64,000 bases of DNA from a virus. Location: IMG/VR virus record IMGVR_UViG_3300021520_000002, positions 62,001 to 126,000 of that record. The stretch is one strand, 5' to 3'. Made by a program: the position numbers and the translations under genes. Positions 17,316-27,078 of the stretch are shown one piece after another (position 1 is the first letter of the stretch; the number at the start of each line of letters is the position of its first letter). The notes under the pieces were generated by a model that did no database searches, had not been told where the DNA came from, and saw only the letters and a list, made by a program, of their open reading frames with translations.

Positions 17316-20300
17316 ATGGCTGATTATATGAATCCTAGTGTGGGGTTGAATCCGAATTTGATGAGACTTCAGATGCAAGCTCAAGCACAGGCACAAAGAT
17401 CTGAACAACAGCGTGGTCCTTATACAAGAAATACACCTAATGAAGGTGGAATGACTGCTGCTAATGAAGCAATATTTAGACAATTTCAAAGACCAATTAA
17501 TAAGATTCAAGGTAATAAAGCTTTCATGGCTAGTACTATGGGCTTTACAATGGCTATGGATTATCAGAAACAGTTGATAGGTACTATGACTTCAGTTTTT
17601 AAGAAAATAGATTCTAAAGAACTTACTAATGTTGTTGGAAATATGATGGGTAAAGCTGGTGCTTTGGCTTATCTTTTACCCACTTCATTATCGAGAGTTT
17701 TATCATCTAAAAGAGATTCATTTGAAAAAGTATTTTCTAGAGAACTTGGTGTTGTCGGCACAATGTATAAAACTCTTAATCTTATGTCACTTATTAGATA
17801 TCCAATGAGGACATTACCAGCGGGTTTAGCTATGTTAGCTGGATTTCCTAATCTAGCTAAATTATTTCCTCGTCCAGAAACATTATTAACTGGAGCAGCT
17901 GTAGGTGCTTATAAAGGTGCTAAAGCTGTTGGAGGAGTAGGAGCAGCTGCTGGTGGTGGAATACTTAATTATTTAACAGGTGGAGCTTTTGGAAAAGGAG
18001 TTGGTGCAGTTACTGGTTCTGCAGTTGGGGGTCAAGCTGTCGGTGTATTAAAGAAAGTTTTTGGAGGAATTGATTCTAAAGTTTTAGCTGTACTTGGTTC
18101 TCCAGTAGGTCTTTCTTTAGCTCTTGCTGGTGCTCAAATTGGATTAGCAATATGGAAATCTATTAAATTATCAAGATTATTACCATCTAGAAAATCACCT
18201 ATAAATTTAGAAAGAATGTATTCTGATAGTATGGGTTATGATGCTGTTTTGAGTCGTATAAGTTCTTTAGCTGCTGTTGGTAAAATGAAACCTGAAGAAG
18301 TAACTGCTCAAGCATCTTTAATAAATGCACAATTATTAATGTCTATTGAAAGGCATACTAGTCTTTTAAGACTTATGGCTGTTGAGGCAGATTATAAACG
18401 TGAAGAAAGAGAGAAACAAGGTCGTTCTTATAATATTGATGTTCTTGGTCAAGATCCAGCTGGAATGTTTTCACAAGGATTAAATAAAGCAACTGGATAC
18501 TTACATAAAACAATAGCAAAATATGATCCGATAACACAAATAATGAATTTCATATTTTCTGGTGGAAGATTAAGACCAAGAGGAGAAATAGCAAGACTTG
18601 AAAAAACATATGGTATAGGTCAATATGGAAAAAATATTAAAGAACAGTCTAAAAGTTTTGGAATAAGTTTAACAGAATCAAGACTATTATCTATGGATTC
18701 AAATCAGATAATTCAAATGGGTCTTAGTCATGAAGATAGAGTAGAAAAATTACTTCAATGGGACGGAGAACTTTTAAAAGGAATATATTCTGAAAATATA
18801 ACTTTGCGCAAAGGATTTGGTTTTGCAAAGAATGTTTTATATCAACCACATGAAAATCTTAAAAAGTTTGGTCATGCTATAAATCCACTTAATCTTCCAG
18901 GTATTCATGCTTTGAGTAGTTTAGCATCAGCACCATTTAGAGCTATTGGAGCTGTTACAAGAGGAATTTGGAGAGCACCAGGTGCTTTAAGACGTATGAT
19001 TAGTCCAGGTAGTCCAGAAGAACTTTCCATAGGTGGTAGTGGTGCGCAAGGTGCTCTTCCAGTTAGATGGGTTGGACAATTACCTCCAGGTAGAGCTAAA
19101 GGTGGACCAGTTATTAGAAATAAAACATATATTGTTGGAGAAGAAGGTCCAGAATTATTACGAGATGGAAGAGTTATTCCATTACGTGATAGTAAAGGAA
19201 GATTCAGATCACCTGGTACTCTTCATTTAAGTGCTGAACAAATGGCTGCTCGCAAAAGGAATCGTACACTCACACAAGAACTTGGAGAGGTTGCTGAAAA
19301 GAAAGAGAAGGCTGCAACAAGTGGAACACAATCTGGAATACTTTCAACTTTAAAAGATATGGCAAAGTCTTTAAAGAACTTTGCTATTGGTGGAGTTAAG
19401 GGAGCTTTTGAGGGTGGAAAAAATATTTTAGGAGATATATTTTCTGCTGGTAAAAATCTTATAGGTTCTGGATTTGGATTAGTTGGTGGTCTTTTTAAAG
19501 GGATACTTGGTTTTATGGTACACAATCCACTTATAACAATTGCTGGTGGATTATTATTATATTTAGTACCAAAATTAATCAAGTCACTTACAGAAAATTA
19601 TGAAATTGATTGGGATAAAATTAAAGAAAAATTAACTGGTGTATTAGAAAAAGGTTCTGAATTATCAAAAACTCCAATTGGCAAATATGCTTCTAGTGGA
19701 TTTATGATGGGTATTCCTTTTGGTATTATGCCAGGTATTATTGGTGCTTTAATTGGTGGTGGAGTTGGTGGCTTTTTTACATTAATGGCAAAAATTAAAG
19801 AAGATGATCCTGATAATATATGGAAAAAACTACTTGATGGAAAAATTTTAGATAAAGTTGAACAAGGTTCTTTTGCATTAGGTGGTGCTGTAGCAGGAGT
19901 AAAATTAGGATCTAGATTTGGACTTATGGGTTCTATTGTTGGTGGATTATTAGGTGGTGGTCTTGGTTGGTATGGGGCTATGTTAAAAGAAGGCAAAAAA
20001 GATGAAGTTATTCAAACTATAAAAGATATAGCTGCTAGTCCAACATTTCAAGGTATGGAAAGAATTAGTATGGCTGTTGCTGGTGGTTTAGCAGGATTGG
20101 GAATTGGATTAAAATTTGGATTAATACCAGGAGTAGTTGGTGGATTAGTAGGTGCTGGATTAGGTTATTATCTTGCTCTTATGAGAGAAGGAAAACAAGA
20201 AGAAGGAAAAGAAAAAATGATGTTACTTCTTAATGATATTTGGGAAGCAACATCTAAAACTCTTAAAGCCAATCCATTAATAGGAGAACTTGCTGCAGCT

Positions 20301-22247
20301 GGATTTCTTCTTGGAACACCTCTTGGTTTACCAGGAATGATTGCAGGTGGTATGCTCGGTGGTGGTCTTGGTGTATATCTTGCATTTTTTAGAGATGTAA
20401 GTGAAGATAAAAAAGACAGTTTATGGGCAAAATTATCAGATGAAAAATCTCCTTTAATAAAACAAATGAAAGGTGTTGGTGGTGCTTTACTTGGTTTTAA
20501 GATTGGAAGCTCAGCTGGACTTGGTGGTGGAATAATAGGTAGTATTTTTGGTTATTATATTGCTAGTATGGGTCTAATTAGTAAAGAATTGGATAAAGAT
20601 GATCCAAAAGTATCTAATATTTTTTATGGAGTAATAAAACAAATGTTTGCTGATACTTTTAGAGCTTCTGCAGATTATCCAGTAGCATCAGCATATGTTG
20701 GTGCCAGTTTTGGACTTTATCTTGGATTAATGACAAGAAATCCGTATATTGCATTTTATGGTGGAATAGCTGGTGCCGTAGCTGGGATGTTAATGAGCGC
20801 AATTTCAAGATTAGTAATTGATTTAGAAAAAGATACTAGTTGGCAAAATATAACTAAACAAGTTTTTAGAAGAATAGCTAGTTGGTCTGTTTTTGGAGGA
20901 AGAGATGAAGATTTTAAACAATTAATAAAAGATTTAGAAGGTGGAAACACTACTGCTCCAACATCTTCTACTGCTCCAACATCTTCTACTGCTCCAAGAA
21001 GTTTAGAAGAGTTTGATAAAGTGGGTCAGAATTGGAAATCTGGAAAATATTCAGTGTCCACTGGATCTACTAGTAAATCATCTAGTGCACCAGTTGGTAA
21101 AAGAGGACAAGGAGCTACTGAAGAAACTGTTGGAAGAGTTCCAGCAGAAATGATGGAATATTTTCAAGAAGCATCTGATACATATGGTGTTTCAAAGGAT
21201 ACTTTAATAGCTATAGCTAGTGCTGAAAATGCAAGATTTGAACCAAGTAAAGTTAATCCAAAAGGTGAACCAGGAAATCATGCTACTGGAATATTTCAAT
21301 TTCTTCCCAGTACTTGGAGAGCAATGGGTGGTAATCCAGAAGATATAACTGATGCTCGTACTAATATTATGATGGGTGGTAAATTAGTTGCCCAAAATAT
21401 TGCTGCATATCAGAAAAAATATGGTAGTGATCCAAATCGTACACAATTATATGAAATGCATCATTTCGGTACTAGTGGTGGTTTAAATTTTATGGGTAAA
21501 TTAGAATCAAGTCCAGAAGCTGGATTTTCATTATCAAAGAAAGAAATGGAACATAATCCTCATTTAGCTGCTAAAACAAATCGAGATATTGATAATATGA
21601 TGGCTAAAAAAATGGGTGTAACAGCTTCAGCTGTTAGTGGTGGTAAAATACCATTTTCAGGAACAGAATATACTTCAAATTATAAAGATGAATATTGGAA
21701 ACAATCACAAGCTATGCATGCTGCTTATCTTGAACAATGGAATAGTTTTGATAATGCTGGGGATAGTAATGCTTATACTGAAAGTTATTTAAAAGAACAA
21801 GCTAAACTTGAACTTGCATATGATGTTGCAGAAAAGAAATATGGTGGAGGAGTAGCAAAAGATGTAGCAAAAACTACTACACCAACTCCTAATAAAGGTC
21901 CCACAAGTATGGTTGAATTACTTGGTCACGCTTGGAAATCAGCTGGTGAATATATTTCTGGATTTGGAATGCCAACTGCTGAACAAGTTAAAGCTGAATT
22001 AGCAAAGACTAAAGAAACAGTAATGGATGTTGTTTCTGGTGCAACTGCTGCAACTACTCAAGCTGTTGGTAATGTAACTTCTGGAAGCAATAATACAAAT
22101 GTAAATCAAGTATCTGGTCAGTCTGGAGATAGTGGTTTAGATAGTTTTTGTTTAAAAATATTTAATAGTGTATGTTCAGTATTTAAGGATGATTATGTTA
22201 AATATCCTTTTTCTGCTGAATTATTTCATTCAAATAATATTAGTTAA
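17316..22247 (+). CDS. Tape measure protein with glycine-zipper modules and lytic transglycosylase domain
   Basis: 1643 aa, the longest gene here. Residues about 605-645 hold the tape-measure signature GGPVIRNKTYIVGEEGPEL. Residues about 780-1165 contain five or six successive modules of roughly 60-75 residues, each with a glycine-zipper hairpin (for example GLMGSIVGGLLGGGLG and GLIPGVVGGLVGAGLG), likely membrane-inserting. Residues about 1280-1400 form a lysozyme-like transglycosylase domain: LIAIASAENARFEPSK with the catalytic Glu, then GIFQFLPSTW. The protein would set tail length and, on injection, open peptidoglycan and help DNA cross the membrane. A linker around 1210 is made of three TAPTSS-like repeats. 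Confidence 0.9.
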   Translation: MADYMNPSVGLNPNLMRLQMQAQAQAQRSEQQRGPYTRNTPNEGGMTAANEAIFRQFQRPINKIQGNKAFMASTMGFTMAMDYQKQLIGTMTSVFKKIDSKELTNVVGNMMGKAGALAYLLPTSLSRVLSSKRDSFEKVFSRELGVVGTMYKTLNLMSLIRYPMRTLPAGLAMLAGFPNLAKLFPRPETLLTGAAVGAYKGAKAVGGVGAAAGGGILNYLTGGAFGKGVGAVTGSAVGGQAVGVLKKVFGGIDSKVLAVLGSPVGLSLALAGAQIGLAIWKSIKLSRLLPSRKSPINLERMYSDSMGYDAVLSRISSLAAVGKMKPEEVTAQASLINAQLLMSIERHTSLLRLMAVEADYKREEREKQGRSYNIDVLGQDPAGMFSQGLNKATGYLHKTIAKYDPITQIMNFIFSGGRLRPRGEIARLEKTYGIGQYGKNIKEQSKSFGISLTESRLLSMDSNQIIQMGLSHEDRVEKLLQWDGELLKGIYSENITLRKGFGFAKNVLYQPHENLKKFGHAINPLNLPGIHALSSLASAPFRAIGAVTRGIWRAPGALRRMISPGSPEELSIGGSGAQGALPVRWVGQLPPGRAKGGPVIRNKTYIVGEEGPELLRDGRVIPLRDSKGRFRSPGTLHLSAEQMAARKRNRTLTQELGEVAEKKEKAATSGTQSGILSTLKDMAKSLKNFAIGGVKGAFEGGKNILGDIFSAGKNLIGSGFGLVGGLFKGILGFMVHNPLITIAGGLLLYLVPKLIKSLTENYEIDWDKIKEKLTGVLEKGSELSKTPIGKYASSGFMMGIPFGIMPGIIGALIGGGVGGFFTLMAKIKEDDPDNIWKKLLDGKILDKVEQGSFALGGAVAGVKLGSRFGLMGSIVGGLLGGGLGWYGAMLKEGKKDEVIQTIKDIAASPTFQGMERISMAVAGGLAGLGIGLKFGLIPGVVGGLVGAGLGYYLALMREGKQEEGKEKMMLLLNDIWEATSKTLKANPLIGELAAAGFLLGTPLGLPGMIAGGMLGGGLGVYLAFFRDVSEDKKDSLWAKLSDEKSPLIKQMKGVGGALLGFKIGSSAGLGGGIIGSIFGYYIASMGLISKELDKDDPKVSNIFYGVIKQMFADTFRASADYPVASAYVGASFGLYLGLMTRNPYIAFYGGIAGAVAGMLMSAISRLVIDLEKDTSWQNITKQVFRRIASWSVFGGRDEDFKQLIKDLEGGNTTAPTSSTAPTSSTAPRSLEEFDKVGQNWKSGKYSVSTGSTSKSSSAPVGKRGQGATEETVGRVPAEMMEYFQEASDTYGVSKDTLIAIASAENARFEPSKVNPKGEPGNHATGIFQFLPSTWRAMGGNPEDITDARTNIMMGGKLVAQNIAAYQKKYGSDPNRTQLYEMHHFGTSGGLNFMGKLESSPEAGFSLSKKEMEHNPHLAAKTNRDIDNMMAKKMGVTASAVSGGKIPFSGTEYTSNYKDEYWKQSQAMHAAYLEQWNSFDNAGDSNAYTESYLKEQAKLELAYDVAEKKYGGGVAKDVAKTTTPTPNKGPTSMVELLGHAWKSAGEYISGFGMPTAEQVKAELAKTKETVMDVVSGATAATTQAVGNVTSGSNNTNVNQVSGQSGDSGLDSFCLKIFNSVCSVFKDDYVKYPFSAELFHSNNIS
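20949..20999 (+). repeat. 18-bp tandem repeat inside the tape measure gene
   Basis: About three copies of tctactgctccaacatct, encoding a Thr-Ala-Pro-Thr-Ser-Ser linker between the glycine-zipper region and the transglycosylase domain. Confidence 0.8.
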
Positions 22248-22253
22248 TAAATG

Positions 22254-22288
22254 GATCGGCAAGATCTAGAAATAGAATCTTGCCGATC
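22254..22288 (+). terminator. Palindromic terminator, ATCGGCAAGATCT family
   Basis: gatcggcaagatct...aatcttgccgatc directly after the tape measure stop. An in-frame atg at 22251 would translate through it and is not used as the next start. Confidence 0.75.
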
Positions 22289-22307
22289 TCCCTCTAGGAG
22301 GCGAAAA

Positions 22308-24038
22308 ATGTTTGATGTTGATTATGATTATGAAGATATAGTTTATGAAGAGGAATATATTCCTAGTGAAAGTCCAATAGGTTCATTACCTGAAGATATG
22401 AATGATTCTAATGCTTATGATCCACAATATATGACTGATGCTGATGCTTACACAGTTAATCCTGAAGATATGACAGATGCTAATGCATATGATTATCTTA
22501 ATGATTCTGAATATCAAAAATTTACACAATATGGAAGTGATGCTGCAAGTGATGTAGGTACATATTTAAAAACTGGAGTCACTTCTGGTGCTCGAAGTAT
22601 TATTGATGCTTTAACATCAAATAAAAATTCAATACCACGTGGAAATTCTTTGTTTACTATTGGTAAACCAGTAGGATTTAATAATATTATAGATCCTCAA
22701 AAAAGACTTAGTAGTTATATTAGAACAAAAATGAGTGTTATTGATCTTATTCCATGTGAATATAGTATGGATTTTACAAAAATGCAAGAAACAGCAAAAG
22801 GACAAAATCCTGTTGGTGGTGGACTTTATAAAATATCATATGATAAAAATATTAAGATATATCAAAAATTACAAAATTATTATGGACTTAACATTTCTGA
22901 TACTAAATCTGGAATAAGATTGTATACAACTGATGATACAACAGCTATTGACAGTTTTAATATTCAATATAAACCTAGTATTTTTCAAGGTCCAGTTGAT
23001 TCTCTTGGAGAATTAACAAGAAATATTAGAGAAATCGGATCATCAGTATTTTCAAATTTTGAACCATCTATGAGAGATTTAGCATCTAAAGGTGGTGGAT
23101 TTATAACAGGAGGTTTAAATAAAGTTTCTCCTAATACTGGTGGTTATAATAAAGCTTTTGGAGAAATAGTTCAAAGTACTTTAGAAATTCTTGTTAAAGG
23201 AAATAGAGTTTCATTTCCTAAAATTTGGCAAAACACATCTCATCAAAGTACAATTTCAACAGTAATTAAATTAGTTTCACCTTATGGATCACCTAAAGCT
23301 ATTTATGAATTTATAATTAAACCATTAACTTATTTAATTTTATTAGCTGCACCTCAAACAACAGATGGTTTTTCTTATGGTGGAGCAATGCCATTAACAA
23401 TAAAAGCGTATGGTATGAATTATACAGTTTTAGGTTCAATTAATAATATAACCTGTCGTAGAGGTGGTAGTGATACAAGTTTTAATGTTTATAGGCAACC
23501 TTTATCAATTGATGTTAGTGTTGATTTTCAAACGTTATTCGATGGATTTGCTGCTTATTTACCTACTGATAATCGGGTATCTACAGAAGAAATAAGTGCA
23601 GCATCAGATCAAATATTAATGGGTCGCAGAGAACCTGAAGTTGAATTATATCAGAAAACAGCAACTTCACCATTAATGACAGTTGGAAAATATCTTGAAT
23701 CTTTAAAACCAATTAAAATAGTTGATGGAAATTTCCAAGTATATGGTAATATGAAAAAACCAGTAAGAGTTAATGCTCCTGGTACTGGTAGTTTAGGAGA
23801 TCTTAATCAAGCTTTAGGTAATATTCAATCTGGATTAGGTGTAGGATTTGATGTGTTTGGTAAAGTTATTGGTGATATGCCTGGTATGTCAAGTCTTGCT
23901 GAATTTACAACAGCAAAAGAATCTGTTACAGAAAATGTTAGTTCAGTTGTTGATTGGATGCAGATTTCAACACAAGCAACTTCTGCAGCTGATGCCTTTA
24001 GAAATAAAGTCACATCTAATTTTCAAACTTTTTGGTAA
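22308..24038 (+). CDS. Virion protein, 576 aa, with NAYD repeats
   Basis: The atg at 22308 follows aggaggcgaaaa and lies just past the terminator. The N-terminal 60 residues contain three imperfect copies of a unit like M-T-D-A-N-A-Y-D, acidic and probably disordered. The body (about residues 300-420) is beta-rich with IYEFIIKPLTYLILLAAP and LGSINNITCRRGGSDTSF. No known family is recognised. Its place after the tape measure suggests a tail or baseplate hub component. Confidence 0.65.
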   Translation: MFDVDYDYEDIVYEEEYIPSESPIGSLPEDMNDSNAYDPQYMTDADAYTVNPEDMTDANAYDYLNDSEYQKFTQYGSDAASDVGTYLKTGVTSGARSIIDALTSNKNSIPRGNSLFTIGKPVGFNNIIDPQKRLSSYIRTKMSVIDLIPCEYSMDFTKMQETAKGQNPVGGGLYKISYDKNIKIYQKLQNYYGLNISDTKSGIRLYTTDDTTAIDSFNIQYKPSIFQGPVDSLGELTRNIREIGSSVFSNFEPSMRDLASKGGGFITGGLNKVSPNTGGYNKAFGEIVQSTLEILVKGNRVSFPKIWQNTSHQSTISTVIKLVSPYGSPKAIYEFIIKPLTYLILLAAPQTTDGFSYGGAMPLTIKAYGMNYTVLGSINNITCRRGGSDTSFNVYRQPLSIDVSVDFQTLFDGFAAYLPTDNRVSTEEISAASDQILMGRREPEVELYQKTATSPLMTVGKYLESLKPIKIVDGNFQVYGNMKKPVRVNAPGTGSLGDLNQALGNIQSGLGVGFDVFGKVIGDMPGMSSLAEFTTAKESVTENVSSVVDWMQISTQATSAADAFRNKVTSNFQTFW

Positions 24039-24052
24039 AAGAAGAGGTACTT

Positions 24053-25897
24053 ATGAGTGTTTTTGCTAATAGTTTTTCAAGTTATTTAAATTATACAGCT
24101 AATTATTCAAGCAGACTAAGTTTTTTAGAATCAATTTTTGGAGATGCTTTTCGTGCTGCTAAAGATCCAAAATTTATTTCTGTAGATTTTATAAATAAAT
24201 TAGATCAATTTCCTAAATTTCCATATTTTATGAATATCATATCTGGAACTAATAATATTAAAATACCATTTATTTATAAAACATGTTTGGATAATCCAAA
24301 GTATTTACTTGAATCAATGTTAGATTCAGATATTATTTATTTAAAAACAAATTATGATACTATTCCAAATGAAATAGAGGATATTTTAAGACATTCAAAT
24401 TTTCAATATACATATTTAAGTACAGTTGATCAGATTTATGATATGAATACAATTTATAAAACAGTATCTTTAGAAACAACATATAGAAATTTTTTTATCA
24501 ATATGTATTCACAAAAATATTCAACTGTTGGAAAAGATTATTCAGCAGGATTTGAAAATAGTTGTATGGTGAATACACAAGCTATTTCAACTTTATTACA
24601 AGTTGTTTTACCAACAACTTGTAATTTATCTGATAAATTATTAAGATATATTTTAAATTTTAATAGTTTAAAACCAGGTGATATTGGATATTTTCCTGGA
24701 ATTGAAGTTCAACAACTTAATAAAATAAATTTTCAACAAGCATTTAGTATTTTTATTACAAATAATAGTTTAGATATGAGTGGAGATATTGTTGAGTTAG
24801 TTACTAAATCAATTTATAATTACAATAAGATGTCATCAAATCTTAGAACTAATCTTATTAATGTTGTAAATCCTCGTCTTTCTGAATTATCACAGAAATT
24901 TACAGATTATTTAGATTCACTTCCAGTTTTTCAACCAAGTTTTAATTTAGTTTCAAATTTTGTTGATACTTTATATTATCTTTCTTCTGTTGATTTAACA
25001 TCATTATGTTTTGCAGATCCTTATATTGTTAATCAAGAAAATTCTAATATTTTAGCTATTGAAGAAGATGGAAATTTCAGACAATATATGGAAAAAATAG
25101 ACTCATTAAATCTTCAACAATATTTTTTTCTTGTATATATTTATAAATTTTGGCCGATGAAATTTCTTAATATTTTACAAATGGCTCTTAAAGAGTATAT
25201 TCAAGATATAATAAAAACTGTAGATGAAGAAGATAATAGTTTCACATCAACTGAATATTTAGAATATATGACAAGATTATATGCTGATCCTTATGCTCCT
25301 GGAGATATAGCTAATCCATTTAGAGATGCAAAAATAAGTTATGATAATCTTTGTATATTTTTAGCTGGAATTTTTACACGGGATTATATTTGGAAAGTTG
25401 AAAACATTAAAGAAGTTTCACGATTTATTTGTGAATTACATTGTATTCAGTTAATAGATGATTTTATTGCAAGTGATTATTATATTAATTTTGTGAGAGA
25501 TTTATTACAAGATATTTTTCAATATTTACGAGATAATGGACACATAGATCATTTATTTAATTGGTATAATAATCATGAAGTTGTTGATATTTATCTTAAG
25601 ATTTTTTTAAGATATCGTATTTTTAGTGAGGATACTAAAGGACCAGGAACAAGATTGTTTCATCTTATTACTGCAAATTTTAAAACAATTTTTGATAGAG
25701 TTATAACCAATTCAACTGGAGCAGCTACATATGATGTGTCAATTACTTTTAAAACAGCTGGAGAATTAAACGATCAATTTAAAAGCTTAATAAAAAGCAG
25801 TTCAATTAATAAAATGTATCAGTTTAATGAAAATTCAGTGTTATCAAGTTTAACATGTGAAAACTTTTATGCAGTATTAGGAAAATTCTTTTCATAA
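24053..25897 (+). CDS. Unknown tail-region protein, 614 aa
   Basis: Starts at atg 24053 after agaggtactt; an earlier in-frame ttg overlaps the upstream gene and is less likely. The protein is helical and aromatic-rich (many Tyr, Phe, Leu, Asp) with no catalytic motif or membrane segment. It is probably a structural part of the tail, from its neighbours. Confident as a gene, unknown as to role. Confidence 0.6.
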   Translation: MSVFANSFSSYLNYTANYSSRLSFLESIFGDAFRAAKDPKFISVDFINKLDQFPKFPYFMNIISGTNNIKIPFIYKTCLDNPKYLLESMLDSDIIYLKTNYDTIPNEIEDILRHSNFQYTYLSTVDQIYDMNTIYKTVSLETTYRNFFINMYSQKYSTVGKDYSAGFENSCMVNTQAISTLLQVVLPTTCNLSDKLLRYILNFNSLKPGDIGYFPGIEVQQLNKINFQQAFSIFITNNSLDMSGDIVELVTKSIYNYNKMSSNLRTNLINVVNPRLSELSQKFTDYLDSLPVFQPSFNLVSNFVDTLYYLSSVDLTSLCFADPYIVNQENSNILAIEEDGNFRQYMEKIDSLNLQQYFFLVYIYKFWPMKFLNILQMALKEYIQDIIKTVDEEDNSFTSTEYLEYMTRLYADPYAPGDIANPFRDAKISYDNLCIFLAGIFTRDYIWKVENIKEVSRFICELHCIQLIDDFIASDYYINFVRDLLQDIFQYLRDNGHIDHLFNWYNNHEVVDIYLKIFLRYRIFSEDTKGPGTRLFHLITANFKTIFDRVITNSTGAATYDVSITFKTAGELNDQFKSLIKSSSINKMYQFNENSVLSSLTCENFYAVLGKFFS

Positions 25898-25910
25898 TGT
25901 TTCTATTTTT

Positions 25911-25924
25911 ATATAGAAATAATT
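25911..25924 (+). promoter_or_regulatory. Putative phage promoter (ATATAGAAAT class)
   Basis: atatagaaataatt lies in the 44-base gap between two genes, 18 bases before the start at 25942. It forms a small hairpin with the upstream tttctat, so a terminator-like role is an alternative. Confidence 0.5.
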
Positions 25925-25941
25925 AAATTATGAGGTGTATT

Positions 25942-26178
25942 ATGATTTCAGTAGTAGATTTATTTGAAGTGGGTGGTCCAAATGATGATAGAACATCTTT
26001 TGCGAATGAACGAATTGCTACGTTACAAAGGGCTTTCAAATCTGGAAGAATGAAAGCTCCTGATTATCAAGCTCAATTAAAACAATTTATGCAAATGAAA
26101 CGTGGAGTTCCATCAAAACAGATGCCAGAAAGTGAAATTAAAACGGCAGGAACTTATTTAAATTCTTCACCACAATAG
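25942..26178 (+). CDS. Small tagged protein, 78 aa
   Basis: The atg at 25942 follows gaggtgtatt. The N-terminus MISVVDLFE is a textbook member of the shared tag (LxE at 7-9). The remainder is basic and helical (TLQRAFKSGRMKAPDYQAQL), reminiscent of the short phage proteins that carry an R-x-x-Y-x-x-Q-L helix. No function is known. It has its own candidate promoter. Confidence 0.65.
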   Translation: MISVVDLFEVGGPNDDRTSFANERIATLQRAFKSGRMKAPDYQAQLKQFMQMKRGVPSKQMPESEIKTAGTYLNSSPQ

Positions 26179-26190
26179 AAAAGGAGGCGT

Positions 26191-27078
26191 ATGGTTTTTG
26201 AAACTAAAAAGAGTGGGTCAAATTCATTATTAAAAGCTTTTACATCAAGATATGTTGCTGAAGATTTTTTTGTAAATATAGCTCGAATTGTACTTTACCC
26301 ATCCGAGTTTGGTAATTTCATATCAGATAGGACAAATTCTGTAATTGATTATATGAGAGATTTTTTAAAGAGTTTGTCATTATTGTCTAATAATTTACAG
26401 TTAGCAAATAGTAAAGTTGTTAGAAGCCAAATCACTATTTTAACTTCTTTATTAACAATTCGAGAATCAAGTCCGATTTTATTAACTTACGAAAATGTTA
26501 ATCAACATTTGATGCCTGGACAAGATTTAATAGTTACTAAACTTATTCAAAAATGTGTTGATGAAAAGATTACAGATACTGATGAGTTTCGTAAAACTAC
26601 AGATGAAGTTATTAATACAATTTCATCTTATTATGAAATGATGTCTGCTGCAGATAGTATTACAATGGTTGGTAATCTTTATGATTTGATTAATGAAGGT
26701 AATCTTGTGCCGATGGAGACATTAAAAAGTTATAAAGATATTATTAATGTTGCTTATAATGATTTATCAAAATTACAATCATTAAGTAAAGCAGAATCAG
26801 CGGCAGATTATTTTGTTATTTCAGATGATAAATCTTGTGATGTATTATCTAAAACATTAGTTGATTATGTTGCAAAGGGTTTTTCAGTATTTAAAACTGG
26901 TTTTGATTTATTTGATAAACATATTGATGGAGTTGAGAGTTCATCAGTACACTTAATTGGTGCGCCTTCTAATCATGCAAAAAGTTTATTTACAATTAAT
27001 TTATCATATAGAATGATTAAAAACAATCTTGCTGATTTTGATCCACAAGATTGTATATTATTTGTAACTTTAGAGGAT
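26191..27078 (+). CDS. Replicative DNA helicase, DnaB/gp41-like, exon 1
   Basis: First exon (296 codons) of a gene interrupted by a group I intron; starts at atg 26191 after aaaggaggcgt. The N-terminal 230 residues are helical, as in gp41/DnaB. The RecA-like core begins near 232 with FKTGFDLFDKHIDGVESS, then the nucleotide-binding loop HLIGAPSNHAKSLFTINL, where Ala replaces the usual Gly before Lys-Ser. The exon ends in FVTLED, equivalent to the SLEM motif of DnaB. Without splicing, translation stops at taa 27079-27081. Joined to 28243-29226 it gives a 623-aa hexameric helicase acting at the replication fork. Confidence 0.85.

Noticed and set aside
19223-19996. Two minus-strand open frames opposite the tape measure gene
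   Set aside because: They are Pro-rich shadows of the Gly-rich plus-strand gene, without ribosome sites.
22251-22307. Upstream atg for the 22308 gene
   Set aside because: It would translate the terminator hairpin; the atg at 22308 has an ideal aggaggcg site.
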